Of a DNA stretch of 64,000 nt, positions 1 through 8,605 are shown one piece after another (position 1 is the first letter of the stretch; each line of letters opens with the position of its first letter). This stretch comes from Streptomyces spinosus. Its GTDB lineage: Bacteria > Actinomycetota > Actinomycetes > Streptomycetales > Streptomycetaceae. Both the position numbers and the translations under genes were made by a program. Below the pieces are notes generated by a model. That model was not told the DNA's origin. It saw only the letters and a list, made by a program, of their open reading frames with translations, and searched no databases. Location of the stretch: positions 1 to 64,000 of the forward strand of contig NZ_JAINRC010000002.1 of the NCBI RefSeq assembly GCF_020400655.1. Reading direction: 5' to 3'.

Positions 1-339
1 TCTATCAGATCCTTTCGGCGTCTGATCCCCGGTCAGCGGGGTTCGTCTTCCCGGCCGTTGGGCCGTTCCGACGAGTGAGACTTTAGCGGATTCCCGGCTC
101 CCGAGCTAATCGGGTGGCCGCCGTCCTTTCGAACGCGGATTCCTCATTTCGCAAATACGCACGCCAAAACAGCCGACGCGGACAGCGTCGATTGAGTGGG
201 TGGTGCTTGCGGAATGGCTGTCCGGGGACCGACCGGGGTCGGCGCTCACGTCGGACAACTCGGAGAACAGTACGTATCGGCGGAGGGTGTGTCAACTCGC
301 CGCCGCGAGGCACACCGGGGGCGTACTGTGGAGGGCGTG
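1..339. other. Upstream region of the trpS leader, no gene seen
   Basis: No convincing reading frame is seen here on either strand. Long frames that cross it have no ribosome binding site and are antisense or out-of-frame shadows. The region must hold the promoter for the trpS leader transcript. I could not assign -35/-10 hexamers with confidence. Confidence 0.5.
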
Positions 340-378
340 ATGACGCGTACGTGCACCCAGCTCTGGTGGGCCGCCTGA
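340..378 (+). CDS. trp leader peptide with tandem Trp codons
   Basis: A 12-residue frame, MTRTCTQLWWAA, starts at ATG 340 and has a clear GGAGGG Shine-Dalgarno at 330-335. Two consecutive Trp codons (364-369) lie just before the stop at 376-378. The last codons overlap the first arm of the downstream hairpin set. This is the layout of a ribosome-mediated attenuator leader, where stalling at Trp codons reports shortage of charged tRNA-Trp. The peptide itself is expected to have no other function. An attenuator of this kind has been described for the indolmycin-resistant auxiliary trpRS1 of S. coelicolor. Confidence 0.9.
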   Translation: MTRTCTQLWWAA

Positions 379-429
379 CGGCGGCCGTACTCACGTATGC
401 ACTCAACGGCCGCCGCTTCGGCGGCCGTT
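369..429 (+). promoter_or_regulatory. Trp attenuator (four-segment leader of trpS)
   Basis: Four complementary segments are visible. Segment 1 is GGCCGCC (369-375), segment 2 GGCGGCCGT (380-388), segment 3 AACGGCCGCC (405-414) and segment 4 GGCGGCCGTT (420-429). Segments 1:2 form a protector hairpin, 2:3 a 9-bp antiterminator, and 3:4 a perfect 10-bp terminator stem with a GCTTC loop. A ribosome stalled on the Trp codons at 364-369 would mask segment 1 and favour 2:3, allowing readthrough into trpS. The downstream tail is not a T-run, as is usual in Streptomyces terminators. Confidence 0.9.
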
Positions 430-499
430 CTCGTATCTCCCTCCGGGACCCGGGGGCCGGCCGCGGGGGCGGCGGTCCCGACCAGAAGGTGGAGTGGAG

Positions 500-1525
500 A
501 TGACTCGGGTCTTCAGCGGGATTCAGCCGACCGGGCACCTGACCCTGGGCAACTACCTGGGGGCCATGCGGCGCTGGGCCGAGGTGGACCAGCACCGGGC
601 GGACTCGCTGTTCTGTGTGGTGGACCTGCACGCGCTGACCATGGAGCACGATCCGGCGCGCGTACGCAGGCTCAGCCGGCAGACGGCGACCCTGTTGCTG
701 GCGGCCGGGCTCGACCCCGAGGTGTGCACGGTGTTCCTGCAGAGCCATGTCGACGAGCACACGCGGCTGTCGTACCTGCTGGAGTGCGTGGCGACCGACG
801 GTGAGATGCGGCGGATGATCCAGTACAAGGAGAAGGCGGCGAAGGAACGGGACCGGGGTGGGAGCGTGCGGCTGTCGCTGCTGACGTATCCGGTCCTGAT
901 GGCGGCGGACATCCTGGCGTACGGCACGGACGAGGTGCCGGTCGGTGAGGACCAGGCGCAGCACGTGGAGCTGACCCGGGACCTGGCGGTGCGGTTCAAC
1001 CAGCGCTACGGGCAGGCGTTCGTGGTGCCGAGGGCGACGATTCCGCGGGTGGCGGCGCGGGTGATGAACCTCCAGGACCCGACGCGGAAGATGGGGAAGT
1101 CCGACGACTCGGGGGCGGGGGTCGTCTATCTCCTGGACGAGCCCGACGCGGTGCGCAAGAAGGTACTGCGGGCCGTGACGGACAGCGGGCGGGACGTCGT
1201 CTACGACCGGGCGGAGCGGCCGGGCCTCGCGAACCTGCTGGACGTCCTCGCCGCGTGCACGGGTGGGAACCCTGAGTCACTGGCGGACGTTTACGACTCG
1301 TACGGCTCTTTGAAGAAGGACACCGCGGAGGCGGTGGTGGAGGTGCTGCGGCCGGTGCAGGCCAGGCACCGGGAGCTGTGCGCCGATCCGGCGTATGTGG
1401 AGGGGGTGCTGCGGGATGGTGCGGAGAAGGCGCGGGCGCTGGCTCGGCCGACGGTCGATAGGGCCTACCGGGCGATCGGGCTGCTGCCGCCCGTGGCGGA
1501 GCCCTCGCTGAGCGCCGCGCGGTAG
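500..1525 (+). CDS. trpS: Tryptophanyl-tRNA synthetase, attenuator-controlled
   Basis: Class I aminoacyl-tRNA synthetase that charges tRNA-Trp with tryptophan. The 341-residue protein has the HIGH-type signature in PTGHLTLGN near residue 10 and a KMGKS loop near residue 200, the TrpRS version of KMSKS. ATG 500 is chosen because AAGGTGGAG at 486-494 gives it a ribosome binding site; an in-frame GTG at 494 lies inside that site. The upstream leader and attenuator strongly suggest this is the inducible auxiliary enzyme (S. coelicolor trpRS1 type, linked to indolmycin resistance) and not the housekeeping copy. Resistance itself is an inference from context. Confidence 0.95.
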   Translation: MTRVFSGIQPTGHLTLGNYLGAMRRWAEVDQHRADSLFCVVDLHALTMEHDPARVRRLSRQTATLLLAAGLDPEVCTVFLQSHVDEHTRLSYLLECVATDGEMRRMIQYKEKAAKERDRGGSVRLSLLTYPVLMAADILAYGTDEVPVGEDQAQHVELTRDLAVRFNQRYGQAFVVPRATIPRVAARVMNLQDPTRKMGKSDDSGAGVVYLLDEPDAVRKKVLRAVTDSGRDVVYDRAERPGLANLLDVLAACTGGNPESLADVYDSYGSLKKDTAEAVVEVLRPVQARHRELCADPAYVEGVLRDGAEKARALARPTVDRAYRAIGLLPPVAEPSLSAAR

Positions 1526-1554
1526 CCGGACGGCGCTCGGCGGGGTCGGCCTGT

Positions 1555-2367
1555 TCAGTCCTTCTTGCCGGAGGCGAGTTCGCGGCTGCGGTCGCGGGCG
1601 GCTTCGAGGGCGGCGATGAGGGCGGCGCGTACGCCGTGGTTCTCCAGTTCGCGGATGGCGTTGATGGTGGTGCCGGCCGGAGAGGTGACGTTCTCCCGGA
1701 GTTTGACGGGGTGTTCGCCGCTGTCGCGGAGCATCACGGCGGCGCCGATCGCGGACTGGACGATGAGGTCGTGGGCCTTGTCGCGCGGGAGACCGAGCAG
1801 GATGCCGGCGTCGGTCATGGCTTCGACCAGGTAGAAGAAGTACGCCGGGCCGGAGCCGGAGAGTGCGGTGCAGGCGTCCTGCTGGCTCTCGGGGACGCGG
1901 AGGGTCTTGCCGACGCCACCGAAGATCTCCTCGGCGTGTGCGAGGTGCTGTTCGGTGGCGTGGCTGCCGGCGGAGATGACCGACATGGCCTCGTCGACCA
2001 GGGCGGGGGTGTTGGTCATGACGCGGACGACGGGGGTGCCGGTGGCCAGGCGTTCCTCGAAGAAGGAGGTGGGGATGCCGGCGGCTCCGCTGATGACCAG
2101 GCGGTCGGCGGGGACGTGCGGGGCGAGTTCGTCCAGGAGGGTGCCCATGTCCTGCGGCTTGACCGTGAGGATCAGGGTGTCGGCGGTCTTGGCGGCCTCG
2201 GTGTTGGTGACCGGGGTGACTCCGTAACGGGTGCGGAGTTCTTCGGCGCGTTCGGGGCGGCGGGCGGTGACCAGGAGGTCGGCGGGGGCCCAGCCGGCCC
2301 GGATCATTCCGCTGAGCAGGGCTTCGCCGATCTTGCCGGTGCCGAGGACTGCGACTTTCTGGCTCAT
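1555..2367 (-). CDS. proC: Pyrroline-5-carboxylate reductase
   Basis: Last step of proline synthesis: reduces 1-pyrroline-5-carboxylate to proline with NAD(P)H. The 270-residue cytoplasmic protein begins with the Rossmann motif VLGTGKIGEALLSG and carries the family pattern ALSGSGPAYFF near residue 170, then a C-terminal dimerisation helix domain containing EHPVKLRENVTSPAGTT. Length matches the family (about 270). It converges on trpS, with only about 30 nt between their stop codons. No operon partner in proline synthesis is adjacent. Confidence 0.95.
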   Translation of the reverse strand: MSQKVAVLGTGKIGEALLSGMIRAGWAPADLLVTARRPERAEELRTRYGVTPVTNTEAAKTADTLILTVKPQDMGTLLDELAPHVPADRLVISGAAGIPTSFFEERLATGTPVVRVMTNTPALVDEAMSVISAGSHATEQHLAHAEEIFGGVGKTLRVPESQQDACTALSGSGPAYFFYLVEAMTDAGILLGLPRDKAHDLIVQSAIGAAVMLRDSGEHPVKLRENVTSPAGTTINAIRELENHGVRAALIAALEAARDRSRELASGKKD

Positions 2368-2445
2368 GCGGTTCAGTCTGGCACCGGGGTGGGGGGCGCG
2401 GGCGGGTTGTCCGCTGAACGGAACGCCGGCGGTCGGGGCCCTCGG

Positions 2446-3252
2446 TCACGCCGTGCGCCGTCGGAGCGTCGCCGCGCCCACGCCCAGCACGAGCAGCGCG
2501 CAGCCGGCCACGATCAGGACGTCGCGGACGAAGGTCGCCGTCATGTCGGTGTGGCGGAGGACCTGGTTCATGCCGTCGACGGCGTACGACATCGGCAGGA
2601 CGTCGGAGACGGTCTCCAGGACGGGGTGCATGTCGGAGCGGGGGGTGAACAGGCCGCAGAGGAGGAGCTGGGGAAAGATCACCGCGGGCATGAACTGGAC
2701 CGCCTGGAATTCCGAGGCCGCGAAGGCCGAGACGAAGAGACCTAGGGCCGTGCCGAGCAGGGCGTCGAGGAGGGCGACGAGGAGGAGCAGCCAGGGGGAG
2801 CCGGTGACGTCGAGGCCGAGGAGCCAGACCGCGAGCCCGGTCGCGAGGGCGGACTGGACGATGGCGAGGGCGCCGAAGGCGAGGGCGTAGCCGGCGATGA
2901 GGTCGGCCTTGCCGAGGGGCAGGGCGAGGAGGCGTTCGAGGGTGCCGGAGGTGCGTTCGCGCAGGGTGGCGATGGAGGTGACCAGGAACATCGTGATCAG
3001 CGGGAAGATGCCGAGCAGTGAGGCGCCGATGTCGTCGAAGGTGCGCGGGCTGGCGTCGAAGACGTAGCGCAGCAGGATCAGCATCAGGCAGGGGATCAGG
3101 ACCAGCAGCGCGATGGTGCGCGGGTCGTGGCGCAGCTGGCGCAGGACCCGGGCCGCGGTGGCGGTGGTGCGGGAGGCGCTGAGGGCGCTGGGGCCCGTGG
3201 TGGGAGCCGCCGGGGTCGTCGTACGCGCGGTGGTCGCGGGGCTGGCGTTCAT
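2446..3252 (-). CDS. ABC-2 type transporter permease
   Basis: Membrane half of a two-gene ABC exporter. The 268-residue protein has an Ala/Thr/Pro-rich cytoplasmic start and then about six hydrophobic segments, including ALLVLIPCLMLILLRYVF, FPLITMFLVTSIATL, LALPLGKADLIAGYALAFG and a final helix before the RRRTA terminus. It carries the ABC-2 hallmark LRERTSGTLERLLALPL. Its ATG at 3252 overlaps the ATPase stop in an ATGA arrangement, so the two are translationally coupled. Substrate cannot be told from sequence; drug or lipid export is usual for the family. Confidence 0.9.
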   Translation of the reverse strand: MNASPATTARTTTPAAPTTGPSALSASRTTATAARVLRQLRHDPRTIALLVLIPCLMLILLRYVFDASPRTFDDIGASLLGIFPLITMFLVTSIATLRERTSGTLERLLALPLGKADLIAGYALAFGALAIVQSALATGLAVWLLGLDVTGSPWLLLLVALLDALLGTALGLFVSAFAASEFQAVQFMPAVIFPQLLLCGLFTPRSDMHPVLETVSDVLPMSYAVDGMNQVLRHTDMTATFVRDVLIVAGCALLVLGVGAATLRRRTA

Positions 3253-4043
3253 CGGGTGCTCTCTCTCGTGCGGCCTGCGGCTTCGTCGACCAGGCTCAGG
3301 AAGGCGGCCTCGACGGTGTCGGCGCCGGTGCGGCTGCGCAGGGCGCCCGGGGTGTCCTCGGCGAGGAGCTCGCCCTCGCGCATGAGGATCAGGCGGTGGC
3401 AGCGCTCGGCCTCGTCCATGACGTGGGAGGAGACGAGGAGGGTGGTGCCGCGGGTGGCGGCGAGGTCGTGGAAGAGCTGCCACAGGTCCCTGCGCAGGAC
3501 GGGGTCGAGGCCGACGGTCGGTTCGTCGAGGACGAGGAGTTCGGGGGTGCCGAGGAGGGCGACGGCGAGCGAGACGCGGCCCCGCTGGCCGCCGGAGAGG
3601 TTGCCGGCCAGGGCGTCGGCGTGGCTGGTGAGGTCGACGTCGGCGATGGCCTGGGTGACGTGCTGGTGGCGGCGGTCGGCGGCGGCGCGGCCGGGGTCGA
3701 GGATCGCGGCGAAGTAGTCGAGGTTCTGCCGGACGGTGAGGTCGTCGTAGACGGAGGGGGCCTGGGTGACGTAGCCGATGCGGCTGCGGAGGGTGGGGTG
3801 GCCTGCCGGCCGGCCGAGGACGTCGAGGGTGCCGGTGACCTTGGCCTGGGTGCCGACGATCGCGCGCATGAGGGTGGATTTGCCGCAGCCGGAGGGGCCG
3901 AGCAGGCCGGTGATCCGACCGCGGGGGACGGTGAAGCGGAGGTGGTGCAGGACCGTGCGGGGGCCACGGGTGACGGTGAGGTCGTCGGCGTGGACGGCGG
4001 GGGCGGGGGCAGCGGTGTCCGGCGGGTCCGGCTCGTAATTCAT
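3249..4043 (-). CDS. ABC transporter ATP-binding protein
   Basis: ATPase partner of the permease that follows. The 264-residue protein has Walker A GPSGCGKST, signature LSGGQRGR, Walker B ELLVLDEPTVGLD and the switch histidine in LLVSSHVMDEAERC, in the right order and spacing. Start uncertain: ATG 4043 and GTG 4046 are adjacent, no Shine-Dalgarno is visible, and both fall inside an 18-bp inverted repeat. That placement suggests control at the transcription start or a very short leader. Family: DrrA/YhaQ-like exporters. Confidence 0.9.
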   Translation of the reverse strand: MNYEPDPPDTAAPAPAVHADDLTVTRGPRTVLHHLRFTVPRGRITGLLGPSGCGKSTLMRAIVGTQAKVTGTLDVLGRPAGHPTLRSRIGYVTQAPSVYDDLTVRQNLDYFAAILDPGRAAADRRHQHVTQAIADVDLTSHADALAGNLSGGQRGRVSLAVALLGTPELLVLDEPTVGLDPVLRRDLWQLFHDLAATRGTTLLVSSHVMDEAERCHRLILMREGELLAEDTPGALRSRTGADTVEAAFLSLVDEAAGRTRESTR

Positions 4044-4055
4044 CACATGATGAAT
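4038..4055. promoter_or_regulatory. Inverted repeat over the ABC operon start codon
   Basis: ATTCATCA (4038-4045), a 2-nt spacer, and TGATGAAT (4048-4055) form an 8-bp perfect inverted repeat. It is unusually A+T-rich for this genome and covers the start codons of the ATPase gene. The size and symmetry fit an operator for a dimeric regulator (MarR/GntR/TetR type). No regulator gene is adjacent. Confidence 0.5.
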
Positions 4056-4141
4056 AATTGGGCTGGAGGGGTCGGGGCGTCAAGGGGCGAGGACGAGAAG
4101 GGGGAGGCGGTGGCAGCCGGTGAAGGGGGCCGGGGGTGGGG

Positions 4142-4939
4142 TCAGGGCTTGCGGGCGACCAGGAGGAGGACGTCGTAGGTCTCCTCGACGGTGCCGTCCG
4201 GGAAGACCTTCAGGAGGTGGGCGCGCTCCTCTTCGAGGAAGGCGGTCGTGCGCTCCTCGGACGTGATGAGGAAGGCGGAGTGGCTGCCGATGTTGGCGAG
4301 GTGGGTGTCGACCGGCACACGGCGGCTCCAGCGGACCGTACGGCGGGCGAAGTCCAGGCGTCCGCTGGGGTCGGCCAGCTCGACGCGGTCACTGGCCTTG
4401 CGCGCCTCGGCGGCGACGTCGACGCCCAGGAAACGGCCGACACGGCGGGCGGCGTCGGCGATCCACTCGACGTCCAGCGCCTCGGTGTTCCACCACAGTG
4501 CCAGCGCACCGCCGGGGCGCAGCACGCGCAGCGCCTCCGGCACCGAGTGGGCCGGGTCGGTCCAGTGCCAGGCCTGGGCGTAGGTGATGAGGTCGGCGTG
4601 GGCGTCGGCGACGGGCAGGGCGTTGCCGTTGCCCCGGACGAGCGGGACGTGCGGGAGCGCGCGGCGGAACTCGGCGGCCATGCCCGCGCCGGGTTCCACG
4701 GCGAGGACGTCGGCGCCCCGGGCGTGCAGGAGGGCGCTGGCGATGCCGGTGCCCGCGCCGACGTCCACCGTCCTGGCGCCCGGCAGGGGGCGGCCGGCCA
4801 GTTCCTCGACGGCGTCGAGGAGGGCGGGCGGGTAGGAGGGGCGGTTCGCGGCGTACTGGGCGGCGGCGGAGTTGAAGGACGCGGCGCGGGCGGCGTGGGA
4901 GGCGCCCGGGTCGGCGGGCGACGGCTCGGTGACGGTCAT
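4142..4939 (-). CDS. Class I SAM-dependent methyltransferase
   Basis: A 265-residue cytoplasmic methyltransferase of the UbiE/BioC-like type 11 family. Near residue 50 it has the SAM-binding motif TVDVGAGTGIASALL. Further conserved pieces are DVLAVEPGAGMAAEFR, DLITYAQAWHWTD and LRPGGALALWW. The N-terminal NSAAAQYAANRPSYP resembles yeast TMT1/Coq5-type substrate-site segments. ATG 4939 has AGGACC upstream. The substrate is unknown. Genes on both sides are unrelated, so it is probably its own transcription unit or follows the membrane protein at 5047-5592. Confidence 0.85.
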   Translation of the reverse strand: MTVTEPSPADPGASHAARAASFNSAAAQYAANRPSYPPALLDAVEELAGRPLPGARTVDVGAGTGIASALLHARGADVLAVEPGAGMAAEFRRALPHVPLVRGNGNALPVADAHADLITYAQAWHWTDPAHSVPEALRVLRPGGALALWWNTEALDVEWIADAARRVGRFLGVDVAAEARKASDRVELADPSGRLDFARRTVRWSRRVPVDTHLANIGSHSAFLITSEERTTAFLEEERAHLLKVFPDGTVEETYDVLLLVARKP

Positions 4940-5046
4940 GGGGTCCTGTCTACGGCATCGCGCGTGCCTGCCGTACCCGGTTCTCCGTCCCGCGGTCGCG
5001 GTTCCGCCGTCGACGTCGCGCCTGTGTTCGTTTCGACGGTGCCGTC

Positions 5047-5592
5047 CTACCGGCGGCGCTTCTTCCTCGACGGGTTGCCGGTGCGGCGGGTGGTGCGGCG
5101 GGCGTGGGCCTCGCGGGCCTGCTCGTACTCCTCGCGGTGCAGCTTCTCGCCCGGCGCCTCGGTGAGGGAGCGGAAGAAGTAGGCGAGGAGGGTGCCGACG
5201 AAGCCGATGGCGAGCAGACCGCGCAGGGAGGCCTGGCGCTGCGGGTCGTGGCGCTTGCCGAAGCCCTCCCAGGTGTTGCGGAAGGCGAGCGCGCTGCAGA
5301 TCGCGAACATGGCGACGACCAGTACGGTCACGAAGGAGCCGGACTCGGCGATCCGGATGCCCTCGTAGGCGAGGCGCAGCACCAGACAGGCGACGGTGGC
5401 GGCGGCGAGGGAACCGACGGCGACGCCGGCGCGGCGGGCCGCGTAGCCGTTGTCGTGGTCGACCCACGAGGTGCCGAAGAACCGCAGGGGCTCCGGGCGG
5501 GGACCGCCACCCTGCGGCGGGGCGCCGTCGCCCTCGGCCGCGCGGCCGGGGGAGCCCGCCGAGGTGTCCGGGGTGCCGGTTTCGTCGCTCAC
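5047..5592 (-). CDS. Hypothetical membrane protein
   Basis: A 181-residue protein with a Pro/Gly-rich N-terminus and three hydrophobic segments: VAVGSLAAATVACLVLRLAY, FVTVLVVAMFAICSALAF and LLAIGFVGTLLAYFFRSL. The C-terminus is very basic (PSRKKRRR), so that end is probably cytoplasmic. GTG 5592 is preferred over upstream starts. CATAAT stands 6 nt before it and no Shine-Dalgarno is present, so the mRNA is probably leaderless. I do not recognise the family beyond a conserved Streptomyces type. Confidence 0.75.
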   Translation of the reverse strand: MSDETGTPDTSAGSPGRAAEGDGAPPQGGGPRPEPLRFFGTSWVDHDNGYAARRAGVAVGSLAAATVACLVLRLAYEGIRIAESGSFVTVLVVAMFAICSALAFRNTWEGFGKRHDPQRQASLRGLLAIGFVGTLLAYFFRSLTEAPGEKLHREEYEQAREAHARRTTRRTGNPSRKKRRR

Positions 5593-5782
5593 AACACGAT
5601 TATGGCGCCGACCGTGGACGGGCTTCCGGGCGGGGTCCGGGCGGAATGGGGTGCGGGGTTCGTGCGGGGCGGCCGGGTGCGGTGCCCGCCGGGCGGCGGT
5701 TTCGCGTCGGCGGCCTCCGTCCCGCCCGGGCACGGCCCGGACGGGACGGAGGGCTCACGGCGCCCGGTGGTACGGGTGGGGA

Positions 5783-6118
5783 TCAGCCGCAGCGGGGGGC
5801 GATGTAGCCGTCGCTGCCCGTGTGGACGTAGGCGTCCGAGACGTACTCGCCGCTGTCGATGAGGTCCCAGATGTTCGTCGTGCCGTAGGTGCCCGTCACC
5901 GTGGTGCCGGGTGTCTGGCAGTAGATCGGCACCCGGACGTCCTCCGGCAGGACGCGGACCAGGTTGTACTGGGTGCCCGGGCCGCTGCGGACGTTGAGCC
6001 TGACGCCGGGCGCCACGGCGTAGGTGCGGACGGCTGCCGCCGCCTCCGTCACCACGCTCCCGGTGTCACCGGCTGCGTTCTCGATGGCCTCGGCCTCTTG
6101 TGCACGGTCGACCGACAT
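5783..6118 (-). CDS. SH3-domain protein, possibly exported
   Basis: A 111-residue protein with a bacterial SH3b fold: VRLNVRSGPGTQYNLVRVLPE is followed by GYIAPRCG at the C-terminus. Two cysteines (YCQTPG and the terminal RCG) could form a disulfide. No convincing signal peptide follows ATG 6118, which has a strong GGGGGAGGA ribosome binding site. A longer in-frame start lacks one. SH3b modules commonly bind peptidoglycan or peptides. It is divergent from the Ser/Thr kinase at 6270, with 150 nt between them, so a shared promoter region and linked signalling are possible but unproven. Confidence 0.8.
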   Translation of the reverse strand: MSVDRAQEAEAIENAAGDTGSVVTEAAAAVRTYAVAPGVRLNVRSGPGTQYNLVRVLPEDVRVPIYCQTPGTTVTGTYGTTNIWDLIDSGEYVSDAYVHTGSDGYIAPRCG

Positions 6119-6269
6119 GAATGGTCCTCCCCCGTCGTCTTCCTGAACTCGGCGCGAAACGCTGGTGCGCGACTCGCACGCAGACGCTAGCAAGCCGCCT
6201 CTGTCCCGTACGAGTCATCGACTAGGCTCCGTGCGTCGCGCGCGCGGACGAAGAGCACGGGGGTGGTCC

Positions 6270-8522
6270 ATGGCGCCACAGCGCAACACCGGAGCGGGCG
6301 CGGAAGCGGAACTTCCCGAGTACGCCGGGCACTACCGGCTGGAGTCCTGCCTGGGCTCCGGCGGCATGGGGGTCGTACACCTCGCCCGGAGCACCTCGGG
6401 GATGCGGCTCGCGGTGAAGGTCGTACACGCGGAATTCGCGCGGGATCCCGAGTTCAGGGGCCGTTTCCGGCAGGAGGTCGCCGCCGCGCGCAGGGTCAGC
6501 GGGGCCTTCACGGCACCCGTCGTGGACGCCGATCCCGAGGCCGGACGTCCCTGGATGGCCACCCTGTTCATCCCCGGGCCGACCCTCTCCGAGCAGGTGA
6601 AGCGGAAGGGCCCCATGTCCAGGGAGCAGTTGCGCCGGCTGATGGCGGGGCTCGCCGAGGCGCTGCGGGACATCCACCGGGTCGGGGTCGTGCACCGGGA
6701 TCTCAAGCCCAGCAACGTGCTGCTCGCCGAGGACGGGCCGAAGGTCATCGACTTCGGCATCTCCCGGCCGAAGGACAGCGAACTGCGCACCGAGACCGGC
6801 AAGTTGATCGGTACTCCGCCGTTCATGGCCCCCGAGCAGTTCCGGCGGCCCCGGGAAGTCGGCCCGGCCGCCGACATCTTCGCGCTCGGTTCGGTCATGG
6901 TGCACGCGGCCACGGGGCGCGGGCCGTTCGACTCCGACAGCCCGTACGTCGTCGCCTACCAGGTGGTCCACGACGAACCCGACCTGACCGGCGTACCGGA
7001 AGGGCTCGCACCGCTGGTGCGCCGGTGTCTGGCCAAGGAACCCGAGGACCGGCCCACGCCGGACGAACTGATGCGGGAACTGCGCTCGGTGGCGGCCTCG
7101 TACGACACCCAGGCGTTCATACCGGCACAGCGGACGGGTGAGGCGCAGCGGGCCGGCGAGGAACAACGGGCCGGCGAGGAGCGGATCCCCGCGGAAGCCG
7201 GAGCGGAGGCAGGGGCGGCACAGGCAGGGGGAACTCCTGCCGGGGCCGATCGTTCCGGGGATGCCGGCCGTTCCGGGGACGCCGGCCGTTCCGGGGATGC
7301 CGGCCGTTTTGAGGGTGCCGGCCGGCGTGCGGGCCGGCGCCCGGGGCGCCGGCGGGTGGTGGCGCTCACGGCCGGGAGCCTGGGGCTGGCGCTGCTCGGT
7401 GCCCTCGTCGCGGTGTGGGTGTCCGGCGGAAACGATCAGGCAGCCGAGGGAGCGGGCGCACCGACCCTGACGGCCGCTTCCGGCAGCACGTGGACGGCCC
7501 GGCCGGCGGTCGGCGGCGAGGGCATGCCGCACTGCGCGTACGCGGGCGGGAAGGTGTTCTGCGCGCGGCCGGGTGTCGTCTTCGCGCTCTCCGCGAGCGA
7601 CGGCGGGCTGTTGTGGCGGCGCTCGGTCGACACCCGGTCCACGAGCGGACCCCCGGCCCTCTCCGGCGGGCTGGTCCAGCCGTACACGGACGGCGGCTCA
7701 CGGCTCGCGGGACTGGATCCGGCAACGGGCAGGCAGGTGTGGCAGCGGCGGCTGCCGGCCGGGACGACCGTGCGGTACGCCGGTGACACGGCCCTGCTCA
7801 CCGGCGCCGACGGCACGGTCACCGGCGTGGACGGCGCGGACGGCGCCACGCGCTGGCGCAGCGCGGTGCCCGGTCGGGGCATGCCGGTCCTCGACGCGTT
7901 CCCCGGCGCCCCGACGGTCTTCGCGACGCGTACGTCCGCCGACGGGACGCGCACACAGGTGACCGCCGTGGACCCGGGCACCGGCCGGGTGCGGTGGGAC
8001 ACACGGCTCGGTGGCTGGCTCAAGCCGTTCGCGGCGCAGGGCGGTTCGGTGTTCTTCCTGGCCGTGGACAGCGCGTACGGCGCCAAGGAGATCGTCCGCT
8101 ACACCCCCGGCACGGGCGCGACCCGGCGTGTCCCGCTGCCCGCCGTCCTCGACGGCGCGCACGCGACGGTGCGCGGGAACGTGGTGTACGTACTCGCCAC
8201 CGGTGGCTCCCTGGACGCCGTGGACCTGGGTCCCAGGCGGCCGGGCAGGCTGTTGTGGCACCTGGAGACGTCGGTGAGCCGTGGTTCGGCGCCCGTCGTG
8301 CGGGGCGGGCGGGTGTACCTCACCGCGAGCGACGGCCGGCTGCTCGCCGTCGACGCCGGGAACGGCAGGCTCGTCGGGCAGACGCCGGCGCGGCTGGGCG
8401 CGAACTCGGCCGAGGTCATGAGCACCCCGCCCGCGCCGGTGCCGGTCGGCGCCCGCGTCCTCGCCGCCGCGCCCGACGGCAGGGTCTTCACCGTGGACGG
8501 CGGGAGACCGTCGGCCTGGTGA
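6270..8522 (+). CDS. Receptor-like Ser/Thr protein kinase with PQQ-type propeller
   Basis: A 750-residue Hanks-type kinase. Residues 20-285 hold the kinase domain: glycine loop GSGGMGVVH (30-37), catalytic Lys50 in AVKVV, HRDLKPSN, DFG and an RD-type activation loop. A low-complexity Glu/Ala/Gly juxtamembrane stretch follows, including four RSGDAG-like 6-residue repeats (about 328-351). A single membrane helix lies near 365-385, and then an extracellular beta-propeller of PQQ-like blades (GGLLWRRSVDT, GRQVWQRRLP, GATRWRSAVP, GRVRWDTRLG). The propeller is probably the sensor. GTG/ATG choice: ATG 6270 has GGGGGTGG upstream. Confidence 0.92.
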   Translation: MAPQRNTGAGAEAELPEYAGHYRLESCLGSGGMGVVHLARSTSGMRLAVKVVHAEFARDPEFRGRFRQEVAAARRVSGAFTAPVVDADPEAGRPWMATLFIPGPTLSEQVKRKGPMSREQLRRLMAGLAEALRDIHRVGVVHRDLKPSNVLLAEDGPKVIDFGISRPKDSELRTETGKLIGTPPFMAPEQFRRPREVGPAADIFALGSVMVHAATGRGPFDSDSPYVVAYQVVHDEPDLTGVPEGLAPLVRRCLAKEPEDRPTPDELMRELRSVAASYDTQAFIPAQRTGEAQRAGEEQRAGEERIPAEAGAEAGAAQAGGTPAGADRSGDAGRSGDAGRSGDAGRFEGAGRRAGRRPGRRRVVALTAGSLGLALLGALVAVWVSGGNDQAAEGAGAPTLTAASGSTWTARPAVGGEGMPHCAYAGGKVFCARPGVVFALSASDGGLLWRRSVDTRSTSGPPALSGGLVQPYTDGGSRLAGLDPATGRQVWQRRLPAGTTVRYAGDTALLTGADGTVTGVDGADGATRWRSAVPGRGMPVLDAFPGAPTVFATRTSADGTRTQVTAVDPGTGRVRWDTRLGGWLKPFAAQGGSVFFLAVDSAYGAKEIVRYTPGTGATRRVPLPAVLDGAHATVRGNVVYVLATGGSLDAVDLGPRRPGRLLWHLETSVSRGSAPVVRGGRVYLTASDGRLLAVDAGNGRLVGQTPARLGANSAEVMSTPPAPVPVGARVLAAAPDGRVFTVDGGRPSAW
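7251..7322 (+). repeat. 18-bp tandem repeat inside the kinase gene
   Basis: Four consecutive 18-bp units (7251-7268, 7269-7286, 7287-7304, 7305-7322) based on CGTTCCGGGGATGCCGGC encode RSGDAG repeats in the linker before the membrane helix. The first three are nearly identical and the fourth is degenerate. Copy number could vary between strains without a frameshift. Confidence 0.85.
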
Positions 8523-8605
8523 CCCCGGCCGCGCGGGGAGCCCGGACGGCACGGGGACGGCGAACGCCCAGGTGATCCGGTGAAGGGCTCCCGCGTGGAA
8601 CGGCG

